Positions 1 to 8,542 of a stretch of 17,223 bases of DNA are shown here, piece by piece. This stretch comes from Dehalococcoidales bacterium (GTDB lineage: Bacteria > Chloroflexota > Dehalococcoidia > Dehalococcoidales > UBA3254). The notes under the pieces were generated by a model. The model had not been told where the DNA came from. It worked only from the letters and a program-made list of their open reading frames with translations, and ran no database searches. The first letter of the stretch is position 1. Each line of letters begins with the position of its first letter. The translations under genes were made by a program, and so were the position numbers. The stretch covers positions 1 to 17,223 of the forward strand of contig JAFGOB010000035.1 in assembly GCA_016926695.1 (NCBI GenBank), written 5' to 3'.

Positions 1-85
<85 letters not shown>

Positions 86-217
86 TCAGTTTTTTCTTTC
101 CTGGGGAGATCCGCCCGTTTCTGCTGTAATTTCTATCCATATTGCGCTTTATTTTTAGTTATAGGTCGCCTTACGGGTAAAATCCCTGTTACTTTTGTTA
201 TTTTCAGGAAGAAAAGG

Positions 218-247
218 TTGACTTTTATAAATTAATAAGGTTATATA
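218..247 (+). promoter_or_regulatory. candidate sigma-70 promoter for the histidine kinase
   Basis: TTGACT at 218-223 matches the -35 consensus at five of six positions. An AT-rich spacer of 17-18 bases leads to TTATAT/TATATA at 241-247. It lies about 40 bases upstream of the GTG start at 288 and downstream of the tRNA, so the kinase probably has its own promoter. This is inferred from sequence only. Confidence 0.45.
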
Positions 248-287
248 TATTGCAAATAGCCAGAAGTAGAAAAGGGATTATAATAAC

Positions 288-2453
288 GTGATTTCCTCCT
301 TTTATACCTTTTCGGTAGTGCTGAATCTGGTTTCAATTGTCATTATATTTTCCCTGGCCGTGTTTATCTGGAACAGGCGACCGGCTCCTGGTGTTGTGCC
401 TTTCACTCTGTTTTTGCTGTTGGTTATTATCTGGGTATTCGTCCGTTCTATTATTGTTGCTACGGCGGATATCCAGATGAAGGTATCTCTTGGTTATCTG
501 ATGTATTTTGTAACTGCGTCCACGTGTATAGTCTGGTTATTTTTTGCTCTGGACTATACCGGCTACCGCTGGTGGAGGCGTCCCAGAAATATATTTCTGC
601 TTTTTCTTATGCCGCTGGTTACGGTTTTACTCCTGGCTATCAACCGCCAGGGCGTAAGCGAATGGTTGAAGATCTATCCTGATATCGAAGCCACCGGCAC
701 AATCGTGGTATGGCAGAGGACTTTGTATATATGGATTCAGGCTGCCTTCGTTGGCGCACTTCTCTTAACGGGCTCTTTTTTGATCTGCCGCTCCGCTTTT
801 GCTGCCGGACGTGAACAGCGCTGGAAGGCTATTGTCATATTGATAAGTACGCTTATTCCCGTAGTCACTCACATCATCAGCGGAGTAGGTTACTATCCGA
901 TCAAGGGGCTGGATTTCACGCCCTTCGCCCTTGCTCTTGCCGGAATTATTTACACGACCACTATATTTCATTTCCGCTTTCTGGATATTGTACCGGTTGC
1001 ACGCAGCACGCTCTTTGAAAAAATACCGGACGGAATCCTTGTACTGGATGCCGAGGGAAACATCGCCGATATGAATCCATCGGGAGAGTGGCTGACAGGT
1101 ATTAAACGTGATTCTGTTCTGGGAAAGAAGCTGGATAACGTCAGCCCGTGGCTTTACCAGTTGATCTCTGAAACTGGCAGCGGAAGACACATAGAGATTA
1201 TTCCCGACGTTACCGGCTCCAGGTTTTTTCTTGAAGCCAGTGTGACTCCGTTGAAGGACGATAATTCGACTGTTACCGGATGGTTGATTATTATCGAGGA
1301 TATTACCTATCGCAAAAAAGCGACTGAAGCTATCAAAGAGTCCGAGGAAAAATACCGCAGCCTGGTAAACAATATCAGGCTGGGGGTATTCAGGGTGACG
1401 CAGCAGGGCAAACATCTGGAAATCAACAAGGCTATGGAGAACATTACCGGATATTCGCGTGATGAGTTGCTTGAGATGAATGCCAGTGACCTTTTTCTAA
1501 ACGTGGAAGACAGGGAGGCAATATTTAATCAGTCCCTGTTTGCCCCTGAAAGAACCGCCGCTGAAGTATGGAACAGGAGAAAAGACGGCTCCAGTATCAT
1601 GGTAGCCGTGACCGCCACACCTGTCAGGGGGCAGGACGGGAAGTTATTATATTATGACGGTATTCTGGAAGATATTACGGAACGTAAGAAAATGACCGAA
1701 CAGATACGCCAGCTCTACGAGAAGGAAAGAGTCCAGCGACAGGAACTGGAGGCTGAAGCCCGGGCGAGGGGTATTTTCATCAATACGCTGGGTCACGAGT
1801 TGAGAACACCTCTGACACCCATTGTTGTGTCTGCGGAATCGCTGAAGGAGTTATTTAATCGTGATCCTGCCAGCATTGAAAGCAAATTGATCAACAATGT
1901 TTACAACGGTGCCGAAGTTCTTATTCAACGTCTTGATGAACTCCTGGAGCTAGGTAAATTTGCCCAGGGCGGTATTACCCTGAACCCCCGGCTTTTAAAT
2001 CCGAATACCCTTGTAAAGCAAGCGATATCCCGGTGCCTGCCGGAAATTGAAGGCAGGAATCAGAAACTGAGTGTTGAGATGAATCCTGATTTGCCGCAAT
2101 TAAACGCAGATCCGTTGTTCCTGGAACAGGTATTTGTTAATCTCCTGTCCAATGCTTCAAAATTAAGTCCCGGGGGCGGACATATAATTCTCAGGGCAAA
2201 CGCCACCGGCGATGGTTTGCTGGTCGAAGTCCAGGACGAAGGGAAGGGAATCTCAGCCGAAGAACAGGAACGACTTTTTCAGCCATATCACCGGGTGGAA
2301 CAGGACCGGGCAAAATACCAGGGCCTGGGACTGGGTCTGGCGATATCAAGGCAAATCGTGGATGCCCATAAAGGCAGGATCTGGCTGACAAGACTTCCGG
2401 ACAGGGGCAATACTTTCAGCTTCTTTCTGCCGGCTGGGTCCGCGGCGGAATAA
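288..2453 (+). CDS. 7TM-PAS-PAS sensor histidine kinase
   Basis: This is a membrane-bound sensor that should autophosphorylate and pass phosphate to a response regulator. Seven hydrophobic segments lie at about residues 6-28, 35-58, 66-90, 100-118, 145-168, 180-202 and 209-228. The last runs into a FRFLDIVPVAR-type linker typical of the HisKA_7TM N-terminal domain. Two PAS domains follow (about 241-345 and 355-465), then a charged coiled coil, HisKA with phospho-acceptor His503 in GHELRTP, and HATPase_c with N box (Asn622), G1 (DEGKGIS from Asp650) and a GLGLGLA G2 box near 680. The start is GTG with an AAAGGGA ribosome site 11 bases upstream. No response regulator gene is adjacent, so the partner must be elsewhere. 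The signal sensed cannot be told from sequence. Confidence 0.93.
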   Translation: MISSFYTFSVVLNLVSIVIIFSLAVFIWNRRPAPGVVPFTLFLLLVIIWVFVRSIIVATADIQMKVSLGYLMYFVTASTCIVWLFFALDYTGYRWWRRPRNIFLLFLMPLVTVLLLAINRQGVSEWLKIYPDIEATGTIVVWQRTLYIWIQAAFVGALLLTGSFLICRSAFAAGREQRWKAIVILISTLIPVVTHIISGVGYYPIKGLDFTPFALALAGIIYTTTIFHFRFLDIVPVARSTLFEKIPDGILVLDAEGNIADMNPSGEWLTGIKRDSVLGKKLDNVSPWLYQLISETGSGRHIEIIPDVTGSRFFLEASVTPLKDDNSTVTGWLIIIEDITYRKKATEAIKESEEKYRSLVNNIRLGVFRVTQQGKHLEINKAMENITGYSRDELLEMNASDLFLNVEDREAIFNQSLFAPERTAAEVWNRRKDGSSIMVAVTATPVRGQDGKLLYYDGILEDITERKKMTEQIRQLYEKERVQRQELEAEARARGIFINTLGHELRTPLTPIVVSAESLKELFNRDPASIESKLINNVYNGAEVLIQRLDELLELGKFAQGGITLNPRLLNPNTLVKQAISRCLPEIEGRNQKLSVEMNPDLPQLNADPLFLEQVFVNLLSNASKLSPGGGHIILRANATGDGLLVEVQDEGKGISAEEQERLFQPYHRVEQDRAKYQGLGLGLAISRQIVDAHKGRIWLTRLPDRGNTFSFFLPAGSAAE

Positions 2454-2551
2454 GACGTCTTGAAAAACACCGCCTGACATGACCTTTTATTGATGACTGC
2501 CAATATTGAAGGCGTGGATACTTATCCGCTTTTTGCTTTATACTGTATACG

Positions 2552-3250
2552 ATGAGCAGTCAACAAATGAAAAAATCAGAGGTCTGTGCCATCATCGCGG
2601 CAGCAGGTGAGAGCTTGCGTATGAACGGTGTTGACAAGATCATGACTACACTGGCGGGAAAGCCGGTACTGGTCTGGTCGATCGAGGCTTTCCAGTCCTC
2701 TCCGCTGGTGGACCGGATCGTGCTGGTCAACAGTCAGAAGACCCTTGAACCGGTTCAGTGCCTGGTAATAGACCAGAAATGGAGCAAGGTGGCTGATGTC
2801 TGTACCGGTGGCAGGAGACGGCAGGACTCGGTGGCTGCCGGGCTCAGGGTGCTGGGTTCTTGTGAATGGGTGATTATACATGATGGCGCGCGGCCTCTGG
2901 TTACCCGTGAATTGATCGAACGCGGGCTGGAAGCTGCCAGGGAGACGGGCGCAGCCGCGGCGGCTGTTCCGGTGACTGATACCGTAAAACTGGCCGGCGA
3001 TGACCGGACGGTTATTGAAACACTTCCGCGCCGGAACCTGTGGGCTGTCCAGACGCCGCAGGTTTTCCGGACTGATATTCTAAAAGAGGCTTACAGGCAG
3101 GTCCGGGGTGATGTCACTGACGATGCCGCTCTGGTCGAGCAGACGGGTACACGGGTCAAGCTGTATGAAGGGTCTTATGACAATATCAAAATTACCACTC
3201 CGCGCGATCTGGCTATCGCGGAGGTTCTGATGAAAGAACATGCCTGGTAG
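2552..3250 (+). CDS. ispD: 2-C-methyl-D-erythritol 4-phosphate cytidylyltransferase (IspD)
   Basis: The enzyme joins CTP and MEP to give CDP-ME, the third step of the MEP isoprenoid pathway, in the cytoplasm. Visible family signatures are the N-terminal nucleotide loop AAAGESLRMNGVDK (residues 17-29), RRRQDSVAAGL, VIIHDGARPLVT, the PVTDTVK segment, PRRNLWAVQTPQ around Arg160-161, VTDDAALVE and DNIKITTPRDLAIAE. The 232-residue length is normal. The loop keeps Arg and Lys but lacks the usual PKQ ending. No Shine-Dalgarno sequence precedes ATG 2552. A second in-frame ATG at 2567 would give a protein five residues shorter and also lacks one. It overlaps ispF by 11 bases, so the two are co-translated. 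Confidence 0.96.
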   Translation: MSSQQMKKSEVCAIIAAAGESLRMNGVDKIMTTLAGKPVLVWSIEAFQSSPLVDRIVLVNSQKTLEPVQCLVIDQKWSKVADVCTGGRRRQDSVAAGLRVLGSCEWVIIHDGARPLVTRELIERGLEAARETGAAAAAVPVTDTVKLAGDDRTVIETLPRRNLWAVQTPQVFRTDILKEAYRQVRGDVTDDAALVEQTGTRVKLYEGSYDNIKITTPRDLAIAEVLMKEHAW

Positions 3251-3728
3251 AATCAGAATAGGTTTCGGCCATGACGTACATCCTCTTGTTGCCGGGCGAA
3301 AGCTGGTCCTGGGAGGAGTTATAGTCCCTTTTGAGAAGGGTCTGGATGGATGGAGTGATGCCGACGTGCTTGTGCATGCCGTAATGGATGCGCTTCTGGG
3401 CGCGGCTGCTCTGGGAGATATCGGCACTCACTTCCCGCCGGGAAATCATGAATACAAAAATATTTCCAGCCTGGAATTGCTGGCAAGGGTCAAAGAGATG
3501 CTGGATAGAGGGAGTTGGAAAATAGGAAATATAGATGTGACCGTACTGGCTGAAGCTCCCAAACTGAAGGACTACATGCCGGAAATGGCTGCCAATATCG
3601 CCCGGGCGCTCTCGCTGGATGTCTCAGACGTCAGTATAAAAGCAGGCACCTGTGAAAAAATGGGATTTATCGGCAGGGGAGAAGGTATTACGGCTGAGGC
3701 TGTAGCCTTGCTGGAGACTACCCTTTGA
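3240..3728 (+). CDS. ispF: 2-C-methyl-D-erythritol 2,4-cyclodiphosphate synthase (IspF)
   Basis: The enzyme cyclises CDP-ME 2-phosphate to MEcPP with release of CMP, two steps after IspD; it is a trimeric metal enzyme. The metal ligands Asp12 and His14 (GHDVH) and His46 (DADVLVHAVMDALLGA) are present. So are the HFPP loop, the NIDVTVLAEAPKL segment and the C-terminal KAGTCEKMGFIGRGEGI active-site motif. At 162 residues it is full length. The ATG sits inside the 3' end of ispD, indicating translational coupling. IspE is not in this window. Confidence 0.97.
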   Translation: MPGRIRIGFGHDVHPLVAGRKLVLGGVIVPFEKGLDGWSDADVLVHAVMDALLGAAALGDIGTHFPPGNHEYKNISSLELLARVKEMLDRGSWKIGNIDVTVLAEAPKLKDYMPEMAANIARALSLDVSDVSIKAGTCEKMGFIGRGEGITAEAVALLETTL

Positions 3729-3846
3729 AAGCAGAGCGGTATATAATACAACCGAGAACCATGAACGGTAGAATGTTACTTTTAAATTTATGGCAGGAAC
3801 GTTCCAATCGCCGGAATCCTGCCGTCGATTGTTGTCGTTGTCCTCA

Positions 3847-3865
3847 GCCCCGGTCTGAGCGGGGC
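3847..3865 (+). other. hairpin in the cysE leader
   Basis: GCCCCG at 3847-3852 pairs perfectly with CGGGGC at 3860-3865. An alternative stem CTCAG 3843-3847 / CTGAG 3855-3859 uses overlapping bases, so the two cannot form together. There is no U-run after it, so it is not a classical terminator. No T-box consensus (GGUGGUACCGCG-like) is visible in the 175-base ispF-cysE gap. A TATAAT hexamer lies at 3742-3747, without a good -35, and could start cysE transcription. Confidence 0.35.
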
Positions 3866-3903
3866 ATCCGGTTATTGATATAAACGGAGGGAGGACGATT
3901 GTC

Positions 3904-4545
3904 ATGTCTCTATTTTCCAGTATTCGGAATGATATAAACACCATTTACAGGTGCGATCCGGCGGCTCATAATATCCTGGAGATATTATTCGCCTATCCGG
4001 GATTCCATGCCCGCCAATTTCACCGTCTGGCCCATACCCTGTACTGCTGGCATATTCCCTTTTTACCCAGATGGATATCGCATGTCAGCCGGTTCCTGAC
4101 GGGCATCGAGATACATCCGGGTGCCAGATTGGGTGAAGGCGTCTTCATCGATCACGGTATGGGCGTGGTTATCGGAGAAACAGCCGAAGTAGGAGATTAT
4201 GTTACAATTTACCAGGGTGTGACACTGGGTGGTACCAGCCTTCAGAAGGTCAAACGGCACCCCACCATCGGAAACTATGTGGTGATAGGCGTGGGCGCCA
4301 AGGTAATAGGAAACATCAAAATAGGTGATAATACCAGGATAGGCGCCGGTTCTGTAGTGATAAAGGCCGCTCCGTCCAATGCCACGGTGGTGGGCAATCC
4401 GGGCCGGGTTGTGGCTGTGCACGATCCGGATACGGATACGGTGATGAGGCTGCCGGACCCGGTAGGTGAAAAGATAGAAAACCTGGAGCAGCGTATTGAG
4501 GCTCTAGAGCAGCAAATAAGCAAAAATGAGGTCAGTCAAAAATGA
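3904..4545 (+). CDS. cysE: serine O-acetyltransferase (CysE/EpsC type)
   Basis: The enzyme makes O-acetylserine from serine and acetyl-CoA, the committed step of cysteine synthesis. The N-terminal helical part (about 1-60) is followed by a left-handed beta-helix of hexapeptide repeats. This carries [29 protein letters not shown] (Asp83, His84), [17 protein letters not shown] and VVGNPGRVV. The length of 213 residues fits the short bacterial EpsC form. A helical, probably coiled-coil tail (about 188-207) ends in NEVSQK rather than the C-terminal Ile that usually docks into CysK. The ribosome site GGAGGGAGG (about 3886-3894) is strong and fixes the ATG. The stop overlaps the cysS start by ATGA. 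Confidence 0.96.
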   Translation: MSLFSSIRNDINTIYRCDPAAHNILEILFAYPGFHARQFHRLAHTLYCWHIPFLPRWISHVSRFLTGIEIHPGARLGEGVFIDHGMGVVIGETAEVGDYVTIYQGVTLGGTSLQKVKRHPTIGNYVVIGVGAKVIGNIKIGDNTRIGAGSVVIKAAPSNATVVGNPGRVVAVHDPDTDTVMRLPDPVGEKIENLEQRIEALEQQISKNEVSQK

Positions 4546-5924
4546 AAATATTTAACACCCTTTCAGGACAAAAAGAGGAATTTGCGCCTCTGGGTGAAAC
4601 AGTGAAAATGTATGTTTGCGGGGTGACCCCCTACGATGACAGTCATTTCGGTCATGCCATGAGCTATACCTTTTTCGACGTTATCCGCCGCTATCTGAAG
4701 TTCAGGGGATATGCTCTTAAATACGTTCAGAATGTAACTGATATTGACGATAAAATCATTCTCAGGGCAAACCAGCGGGGCATCTCTACCGTGGAGCTGG
4801 CTGAAAAATATGAAAACAGCTTCCTGGAGGATATGGATGCCCTGAATATTGTCCGGCCGGACGTATCGCCCCATGCTACCCGTGAAGTGCCAAAAATAAT
4901 CGAGGTAATCGCGGGCCTGGTTGGAAAGGGATATGCCTATAAAGCCGCCGACGGCAGCGTCTATTTCCGTATTAACGCAGATAAGGACTATGGAATACTA
5001 TCCCATCGCACCCTTGATATGATGCAGGCTGGGGCCCGCATCGAAGTGGGGGAACAAAAGGAGCATCCCATGGACTTTGTTCTCTGGAAGGCCTCCAAAC
5101 CAGGAGAGCCCTCCTGGGATAGTCCCTGGGGGCCGGGCAGGCCCGGCTGGCATATCGAGTGTACTGCCATGTCCACCAGCTATCTGGGAGACCAGATCGA
5201 TATACACGGGGGAGGGCAGGACCTGGTCTTTCCTCACCATGAAAATGAAATAGCACAGTCCGAAGGATATACCGGCAAGGCGCCCTTCGTAAAATACTGG
5301 ATGCATAACGGTTTCCTTCAGATCGGCCAGGAGAAAATGAGTAAATCCCTGGGCAATATGTTGACTATCAAATCCGTTCTGGCCAGGCACAGCCCGGACG
5401 CTGTCCGCATTTTCATCCTGAGCTCGCATTACCGCAGCCCTCTGACTTTTACCTGGGAAGGACTGGAAGCGGCGGAAAAGGGAGCGGAAAGGCTGGCGAG
5501 GGCGGTCCGGCGTGAGGACAGTCCGGCAGGAAATACCTCTACCCTGGATACTGACGGCTGCCGCAGCCTGTTCATCGAGGCAATGGATGACGATTTCAAC
5601 ACAGCCAGAGCGCTGGGCGTTATTTTTGACCTGGCGCGGGATATAAACCAGGCAGCGGACGCAGGGGAAGATATTGCCCGTGCACGCGGCATGTTGAAAG
5701 AGCTGGCCGGAGATGTACTTGGACTGCGCCTGCCCCCGGCAGAGTCAAAAGCGGGGACGATAGAAGCAGCCCCCTTCATCGAATTACTGGTCCAGACCAG
5801 GATCAAGCTGAGACAGGCCAAACAATACCAGGCGGCGGATGAAATACGCACGGGCCTGGCGGACCTGGGGATTGTGCTGGAAGATACGCCTAAAGGCACT
5901 ACCTGGAGAAGCAAAAAGGGATAG
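4542..5924 (+). CDS. cysS: cysteinyl-tRNA synthetase
   Basis: It attaches cysteine to tRNA-Cys in a class I aminoacylation reaction. The HIGH motif is HFGH at residues 35-38 just after CGVTPYDDS, whose Cys26 is a zinc ligand. The other zinc ligands appear in [10 protein letters not shown] and [20 protein letters not shown] is exact at residues 265-269 (EKMSKSLGN). The C-terminal DALR-like helical domain and tail complete a normal 460-residue enzyme. Its ATG overlaps the cysE stop (ATGA), so cysteine synthesis and charging are translationally coupled. Confidence 0.97.
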   Translation: MKIFNTLSGQKEEFAPLGETVKMYVCGVTPYDDSHFGHAMSYTFFDVIRRYLKFRGYALKYVQNVTDIDDKIILRANQRGISTVELAEKYENSFLEDMDALNIVRPDVSPHATREVPKIIEVIAGLVGKGYAYKAADGSVYFRINADKDYGILSHRTLDMMQAGARIEVGEQKEHPMDFVLWKASKPGEPSWDSPWGPGRPGWHIECTAMSTSYLGDQIDIHGGGQDLVFPHHENEIAQSEGYTGKAPFVKYWMHNGFLQIGQEKMSKSLGNMLTIKSVLARHSPDAVRIFILSSHYRSPLTFTWEGLEAAEKGAERLARAVRREDSPAGNTSTLDTDGCRSLFIEAMDDDFNTARALGVIFDLARDINQAADAGEDIARARGMLKELAGDVLGLRLPPAESKAGTIEAAPFIELLVQTRIKLRQAKQYQAADEIRTGLADLGIVLEDTPKGTTWRSKKG

Positions 5925-6082
5925 ATAGAAAATTTCCCTCTCAGCCTCCGGAGACTTTGTCCCGGTATGCTTGTAAAGGCCGGTTTCGAATCGTCCCGCC
6001 GGGATTTCCGGTTAACATATGGGGTAATGTTATTTTCGGAGGAATCGGCATTATATTTTTATTCAGCCCCTTATCCAGAATA

Positions 6083-6173
6083 CTCCGGCCATTTCAGGTC
6101 GGAGATGCAGGCTCCCTGCGTAAGCAGGGCGACCCGAATGGGCGGAACAAAAAATTCTCCGACCGTAAGGTCG
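6083..6173 (+). ncRNA. candidate structured leader with competing hairpins upstream of the glgA pseudogene
   Basis: Three overlapping pairings are visible. CTCCGGCC 6083-6090 pairs with 6097-6104 (one G-U). The same arm, 6097-6105, pairs perfectly with 6156-6164 over 9 bp. The last part of that partner, 6160-6164, pairs with 6169-6173 around a GTAA tetraloop. Inside the long pairing sit a perfect 6-bp hairpin with a GTAA loop (6114-6119/6124-6129) and a short CCC-GAAT-GGG stem (6133-6142). Mutually exclusive stems resemble a riboswitch or attenuator. I do not recognise a known class, and no U-run follows. Nothing coding is evident elsewhere in 5925-6221. Confidence 0.35.
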
Positions 6174-6221
6174 TAGTAACTTTATCCTTAAGAGTGATGG
6201 TGCCGCGGAGCCCCTTGAAAT

Positions 6222-6977
6222 ATGAAAGACATACCCTTGAAAACCCTTTTTGTTGCCCCCGAAGCTGCTCCACTGGCCAAGATAGGAGGATTGGCGGACG
6301 TCGTTGGGTCCCTGCCTGTAGTTCTGCCTGCCCTGGATGAGGGTATGCGGACTATTATTCCTCTGTACGGCTCGATTGATCCCTCGCTTTCTCCGCTATC
6401 CGGAAGTAATAAGGGATTCGAGTTTGCTTACTGTGGGAGCCCCGTAAAGGTAGACCTCCGTCTGACTCACAATAGCGGCGTTCCGCTCTGCCTGCTTGAA
6501 AACAGCCTGAATTTCAGCGGCGGTGAGATATATTCCAACGATCTGGAGCGGTTTACCTTCTTCTCCCCGCTGCTTAATGGGACAGGCCATTCTGCGGGCT
6601 GACCAGGTCAGCACCGTCAGTGAGACCTATTCACGGGAAATCACCACACCCGAATTTGGCTGCGGCCTGGATGAGATATTGAGGTACCGTGATGCCGGGG
6701 GGAGCTTAACGGGATTTTAAACGGGATCAACTGTGAATACTGGGACCCGGCAACTGATGAAAATCTGCCGGTCAAGTTCGATTCTGCCGGCATCGACAAA
6801 AAGTCGCTGAACAAGGTTGAGCTTCAGCAGGCAGTGGGACTGACGGTCAGCCCTGATATACCCCTTATCGGTATGGTGCAGCGTGTACACGAGCAAAAAG
6901 GGATTGATATCCTGGAAGAGGCGCTGGGACCGATGCTGTCAGAGACCGGATCTCAACTGTACCGGAGACTCAGTTAG
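6222..6977 (+). pseudogene. glgA: glycogen synthase (GT5) remnant with deletion, frameshift and 3' truncation
   Basis: The N-terminal part (6222 to about 6570) reads TLFVAPEAAPLAKIGGLADV, the ADP-glucose-binding KxGGL region of starch/glycogen synthase, and runs to [10 protein letters not shown]. The next homologous segment, [20 protein letters not shown], is in the +1 frame. Well over 100 residues that normally lie between them (including the catalytic HxxDW region) are therefore missing. A second frameshift falls at a run of six G (6697-6702). From 6705 the original frame resumes as [19 protein letters not shown] and IPLIGMVQRVHEQKGIDILE, then stops at 6975-6977 after GSQLYRRLS. The rest of the GT-B C-terminal domain is lost. 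With this many lesions it cannot be functional. Confidence 0.9.
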
Positions 6978-7201
6978 CATGATATTTCGGAATTTATGGG
7001 GATAGAGTGAATTGGACCGCATTTTATACCGGGTTGTTTTCCAAATACATACTAATACATGCAATGCTGTTTTATCGGAGACCGTAGCGGCATGGCAGGC
7101 CGTGCCTTATCATTTGACCCGCTGAATTTTTTTAACCTGTCGCCAGTTGCCAATGTTTTATTTTCAACAAATTATCAGGCCAATCATTGTAGACAGTCCA
7201 T
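6978..7201. other. gene-free stretch with one hairpin
   Basis: No convincing gene lies between the glgA remnant and the TRAP promoter. A 7-bp stem with a CAGG loop (7089-7106, one G-U pair) is present but has no strong U-run. An open frame at 7092-7205 (37 codons) has no good ribosome site and no recognisable family. The stretch is AT-rich and may hold further decayed DNA. Confidence 0.5.
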
Positions 7202-7232
7202 TTGACAATACTACGCATTAGAGGGTTATAAT
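7202..7232 (+). promoter_or_regulatory. consensus sigma-70 promoter for the TRAP operon
   Basis: TTGACA at 7202-7207 and TATAAT at 7227-7232 match the consensus at every position, with a 19-base spacer that is slightly long. It lies about 120 bases upstream of the dctP-like ATG, giving an untranslated leader of about 110 bases. A spacer longer than 17 often goes with activation or tuning by a regulator. Confidence 0.65.
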
Positions 7233-7264
7233 TAACCAAATCTGATTTCGGGTCAGTCTGAATT

Positions 7265-7276
7265 TCCGAATTCGGA
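7265..7276. promoter_or_regulatory. 12-bp perfect palindrome, possible operator
   Basis: TCCGAATTCGGA is its own reverse complement and lies about 33 bases after the -10 hexamer, in the transcribed leader. This is a position where a repressor could block early elongation. No regulator gene is next to it, so the operator role is an inference. Confidence 0.35.
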
Positions 7277-7352
7277 GCAGCCATCAAACCCCCTTAATTA
7301 TTTTGTGTTGTTTGTTGAATCCCGGTATTGACCGGAAAAGGAGAGTGTAACA

Positions 7353-8447
7353 ATGAAAAAGGTATTGTTCCTGCTGGCGATCATGCTTCTGGTTATAGTA
7401 TCCATTCTACCTGCCTGTTCGCAGTCTGCCTCCACACCCGCAGCTTCAAGTGCCGCGCCCGCAGCGGCAGCTTCAGGCGAGGCTATTGAACTGAAGTTCT
7501 CTTACTGGCCGCCTCCGGCCGATCCCTGGGTCCAGCAGGGTATTCTGCCATTTGGACCTGAATTTGAAAAAGCTACCAACAACAAAGTTAAGGTTACCTA
7601 CTTCGGCGGCGCTACACTGGGCGCTCCTCCCGATCACCTGGACCTGATCAAAAAAGGCATTGCAGACATCGGCTGGATAAATCCCTCTTTTACTCCCGGC
7701 GTTTTCCCCCTGACTGATATCCGCAACCTGCCGTTTCTGTATCCATCGCCTGAAGTAGCCGCCAAGGTTTTCTGGAAACAGCAGGAAATACTGGACCCTA
7801 TTGAGTATAAAGATGTTAAGGTCCTCTGGACATTCCCTAATCCCTTGATGGAATTATCAACGGCTAAAAATCCAGTTAGGACCCTGGAGGATCTTAAAGG
7901 GCTGAAATTCGGTGAAACTGAACCCCTGGCTGCGAAAACGGATACCCTCCTGGGAACTGTGCCGGTTGTGATGCAGGAGACCGAAATCTATACCGCCCTG
8001 GGTAACGGCATGCTCGATGGGCGTTTTCAGGAATATAACGGATTGCTGACCTGGAAATGCGGAGAGGTTACCAAATACAGGGTTGACAACGTCCGGATCG
8101 CCACCCATCAGAACATCATCATCATGAACCTTGAAAAATATAACAGCTTGCCGGCGGACATCAAAAAAGCCCTTGACGATCAGACCGGGTTCAACCGCTC
8201 CGCCGAGTCGGGCGTAATATGGGCCAGGCTTGAAAGCGAAGCCCATGCCAAACAGTTGGCTGATGATAAAGCCCGGGGGAACCCGGAACCCTACATGCTG
8301 CCCGAAAGTGAGAGGGCTCGCTGGGTTGCCGCGGCTCAACCGGTTGTTGATGAATGGCTGAAAGACATGGAGAGCAAGGGGGTGGGAACACAGGCTAAGG
8401 ACTTGCTGGAAAAGACCAAGCAATGGATCGCGGAGTATTCCAGGTAA
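7353..8447 (+). CDS. TRAP transporter substrate-binding lipoprotein (DctP family)
   Basis: This protein captures the ligand and delivers it to the membrane permeases encoded downstream. The N-terminus is a lipoprotein signal: basic MKK, a hydrophobic core, then LPAC with the lipidated Cys22. A Ser/Ala/Pro tether (about 23-42) follows, as expected for a protein anchored outside a monoderm-like membrane. DctP landmarks include the YFGGATLG strand, DIGW, NPVRTLEDLKGLK (about 173-185), the EIYTALGNGMLDG segment (about 201-213) and a C-terminal helical hinge. At 364 residues the length is normal. Where most DctP proteins have an Arg after GLKI (the carboxylate-binding Arg), this one reads GLKFGE (Gly187, Glu188). 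The ligand may therefore be atypical. GGAGAG precedes the ATG at good spacing. Confidence 0.92.
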   Translation: MKKVLFLLAIMLLVIVSILPACSQSASTPAASSAAPAAAASGEAIELKFSYWPPPADPWVQQGILPFGPEFEKATNNKVKVTYFGGATLGAPPDHLDLIKKGIADIGWINPSFTPGVFPLTDIRNLPFLYPSPEVAAKVFWKQQEILDPIEYKDVKVLWTFPNPLMELSTAKNPVRTLEDLKGLKFGETEPLAAKTDTLLGTVPVVMQETEIYTALGNGMLDGRFQEYNGLLTWKCGEVTKYRVDNVRIATHQNIIIMNLEKYNSLPADIKKALDDQTGFNRSAESGVIWARLESEAHAKQLADDKARGNPEPYMLPESERARWVAAAQPVVDEWLKDMESKGVGTQAKDLLEKTKQWIAEYSR

Positions 8448-8450
8448 TTT

Positions 8451-8542
8451 CCTATTCCGCCTGCGGCGCCACCCACGAACGACGAAAATCGTGTCTTGCT
8501 TCCCATCGCTATTTTCCTCGCCCCTTGTGGGAGAGGAATAGG
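8451..8542. repeat. inverted-repeat element between dctP-like and dctQ-like genes
   Basis: CCTATTCC at 8451-8458 is matched by its exact reverse complement at 8535-8542, bounding 92 bases. Inside lie a stem CACGA/TCGTG around 8473-8492 and an imperfect hairpin with CCTCGCCC and TGGGAGAGG arms (about 8516-8536). TRAP genes are usually tightly packed, so this 144-base gap looks like a small MITE/REP-like insertion. It could instead be an RNA element that sets the binding-protein to permease ratio. Copy number cannot be judged from one window. Confidence 0.45.

Noticed and set aside
765..1415. 216-codon minus-strand frame
   Set aside because: It is the antisense shadow of the histidine kinase; the sense frame has clear domains.
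3729..3903. T-box riboswitch before cysE-cysS
   Set aside because: The context suggested one, but no AGGGUGGNACCGCG-like core or specifier stem could be found.
6083..6173. Fluoride or other named riboswitch upstream of glgA
   Set aside because: The GGAGAUG start resembles part of the crcB motif, but the conserved 3' GAUG/CCUAC part is missing.
5957..6340. 127-codon plus-strand frame
   Set aside because: It runs through the hairpin-rich leader and into the glgA remnant in the wrong frame, and no ribosome site is seen.
7092..7205. 37-codon frame between the glgA remnant and the TRAP promoter
   Set aside because: It has no good ribosome site and no recognised family, and it overlaps the -35 region of the TRAP promoter.
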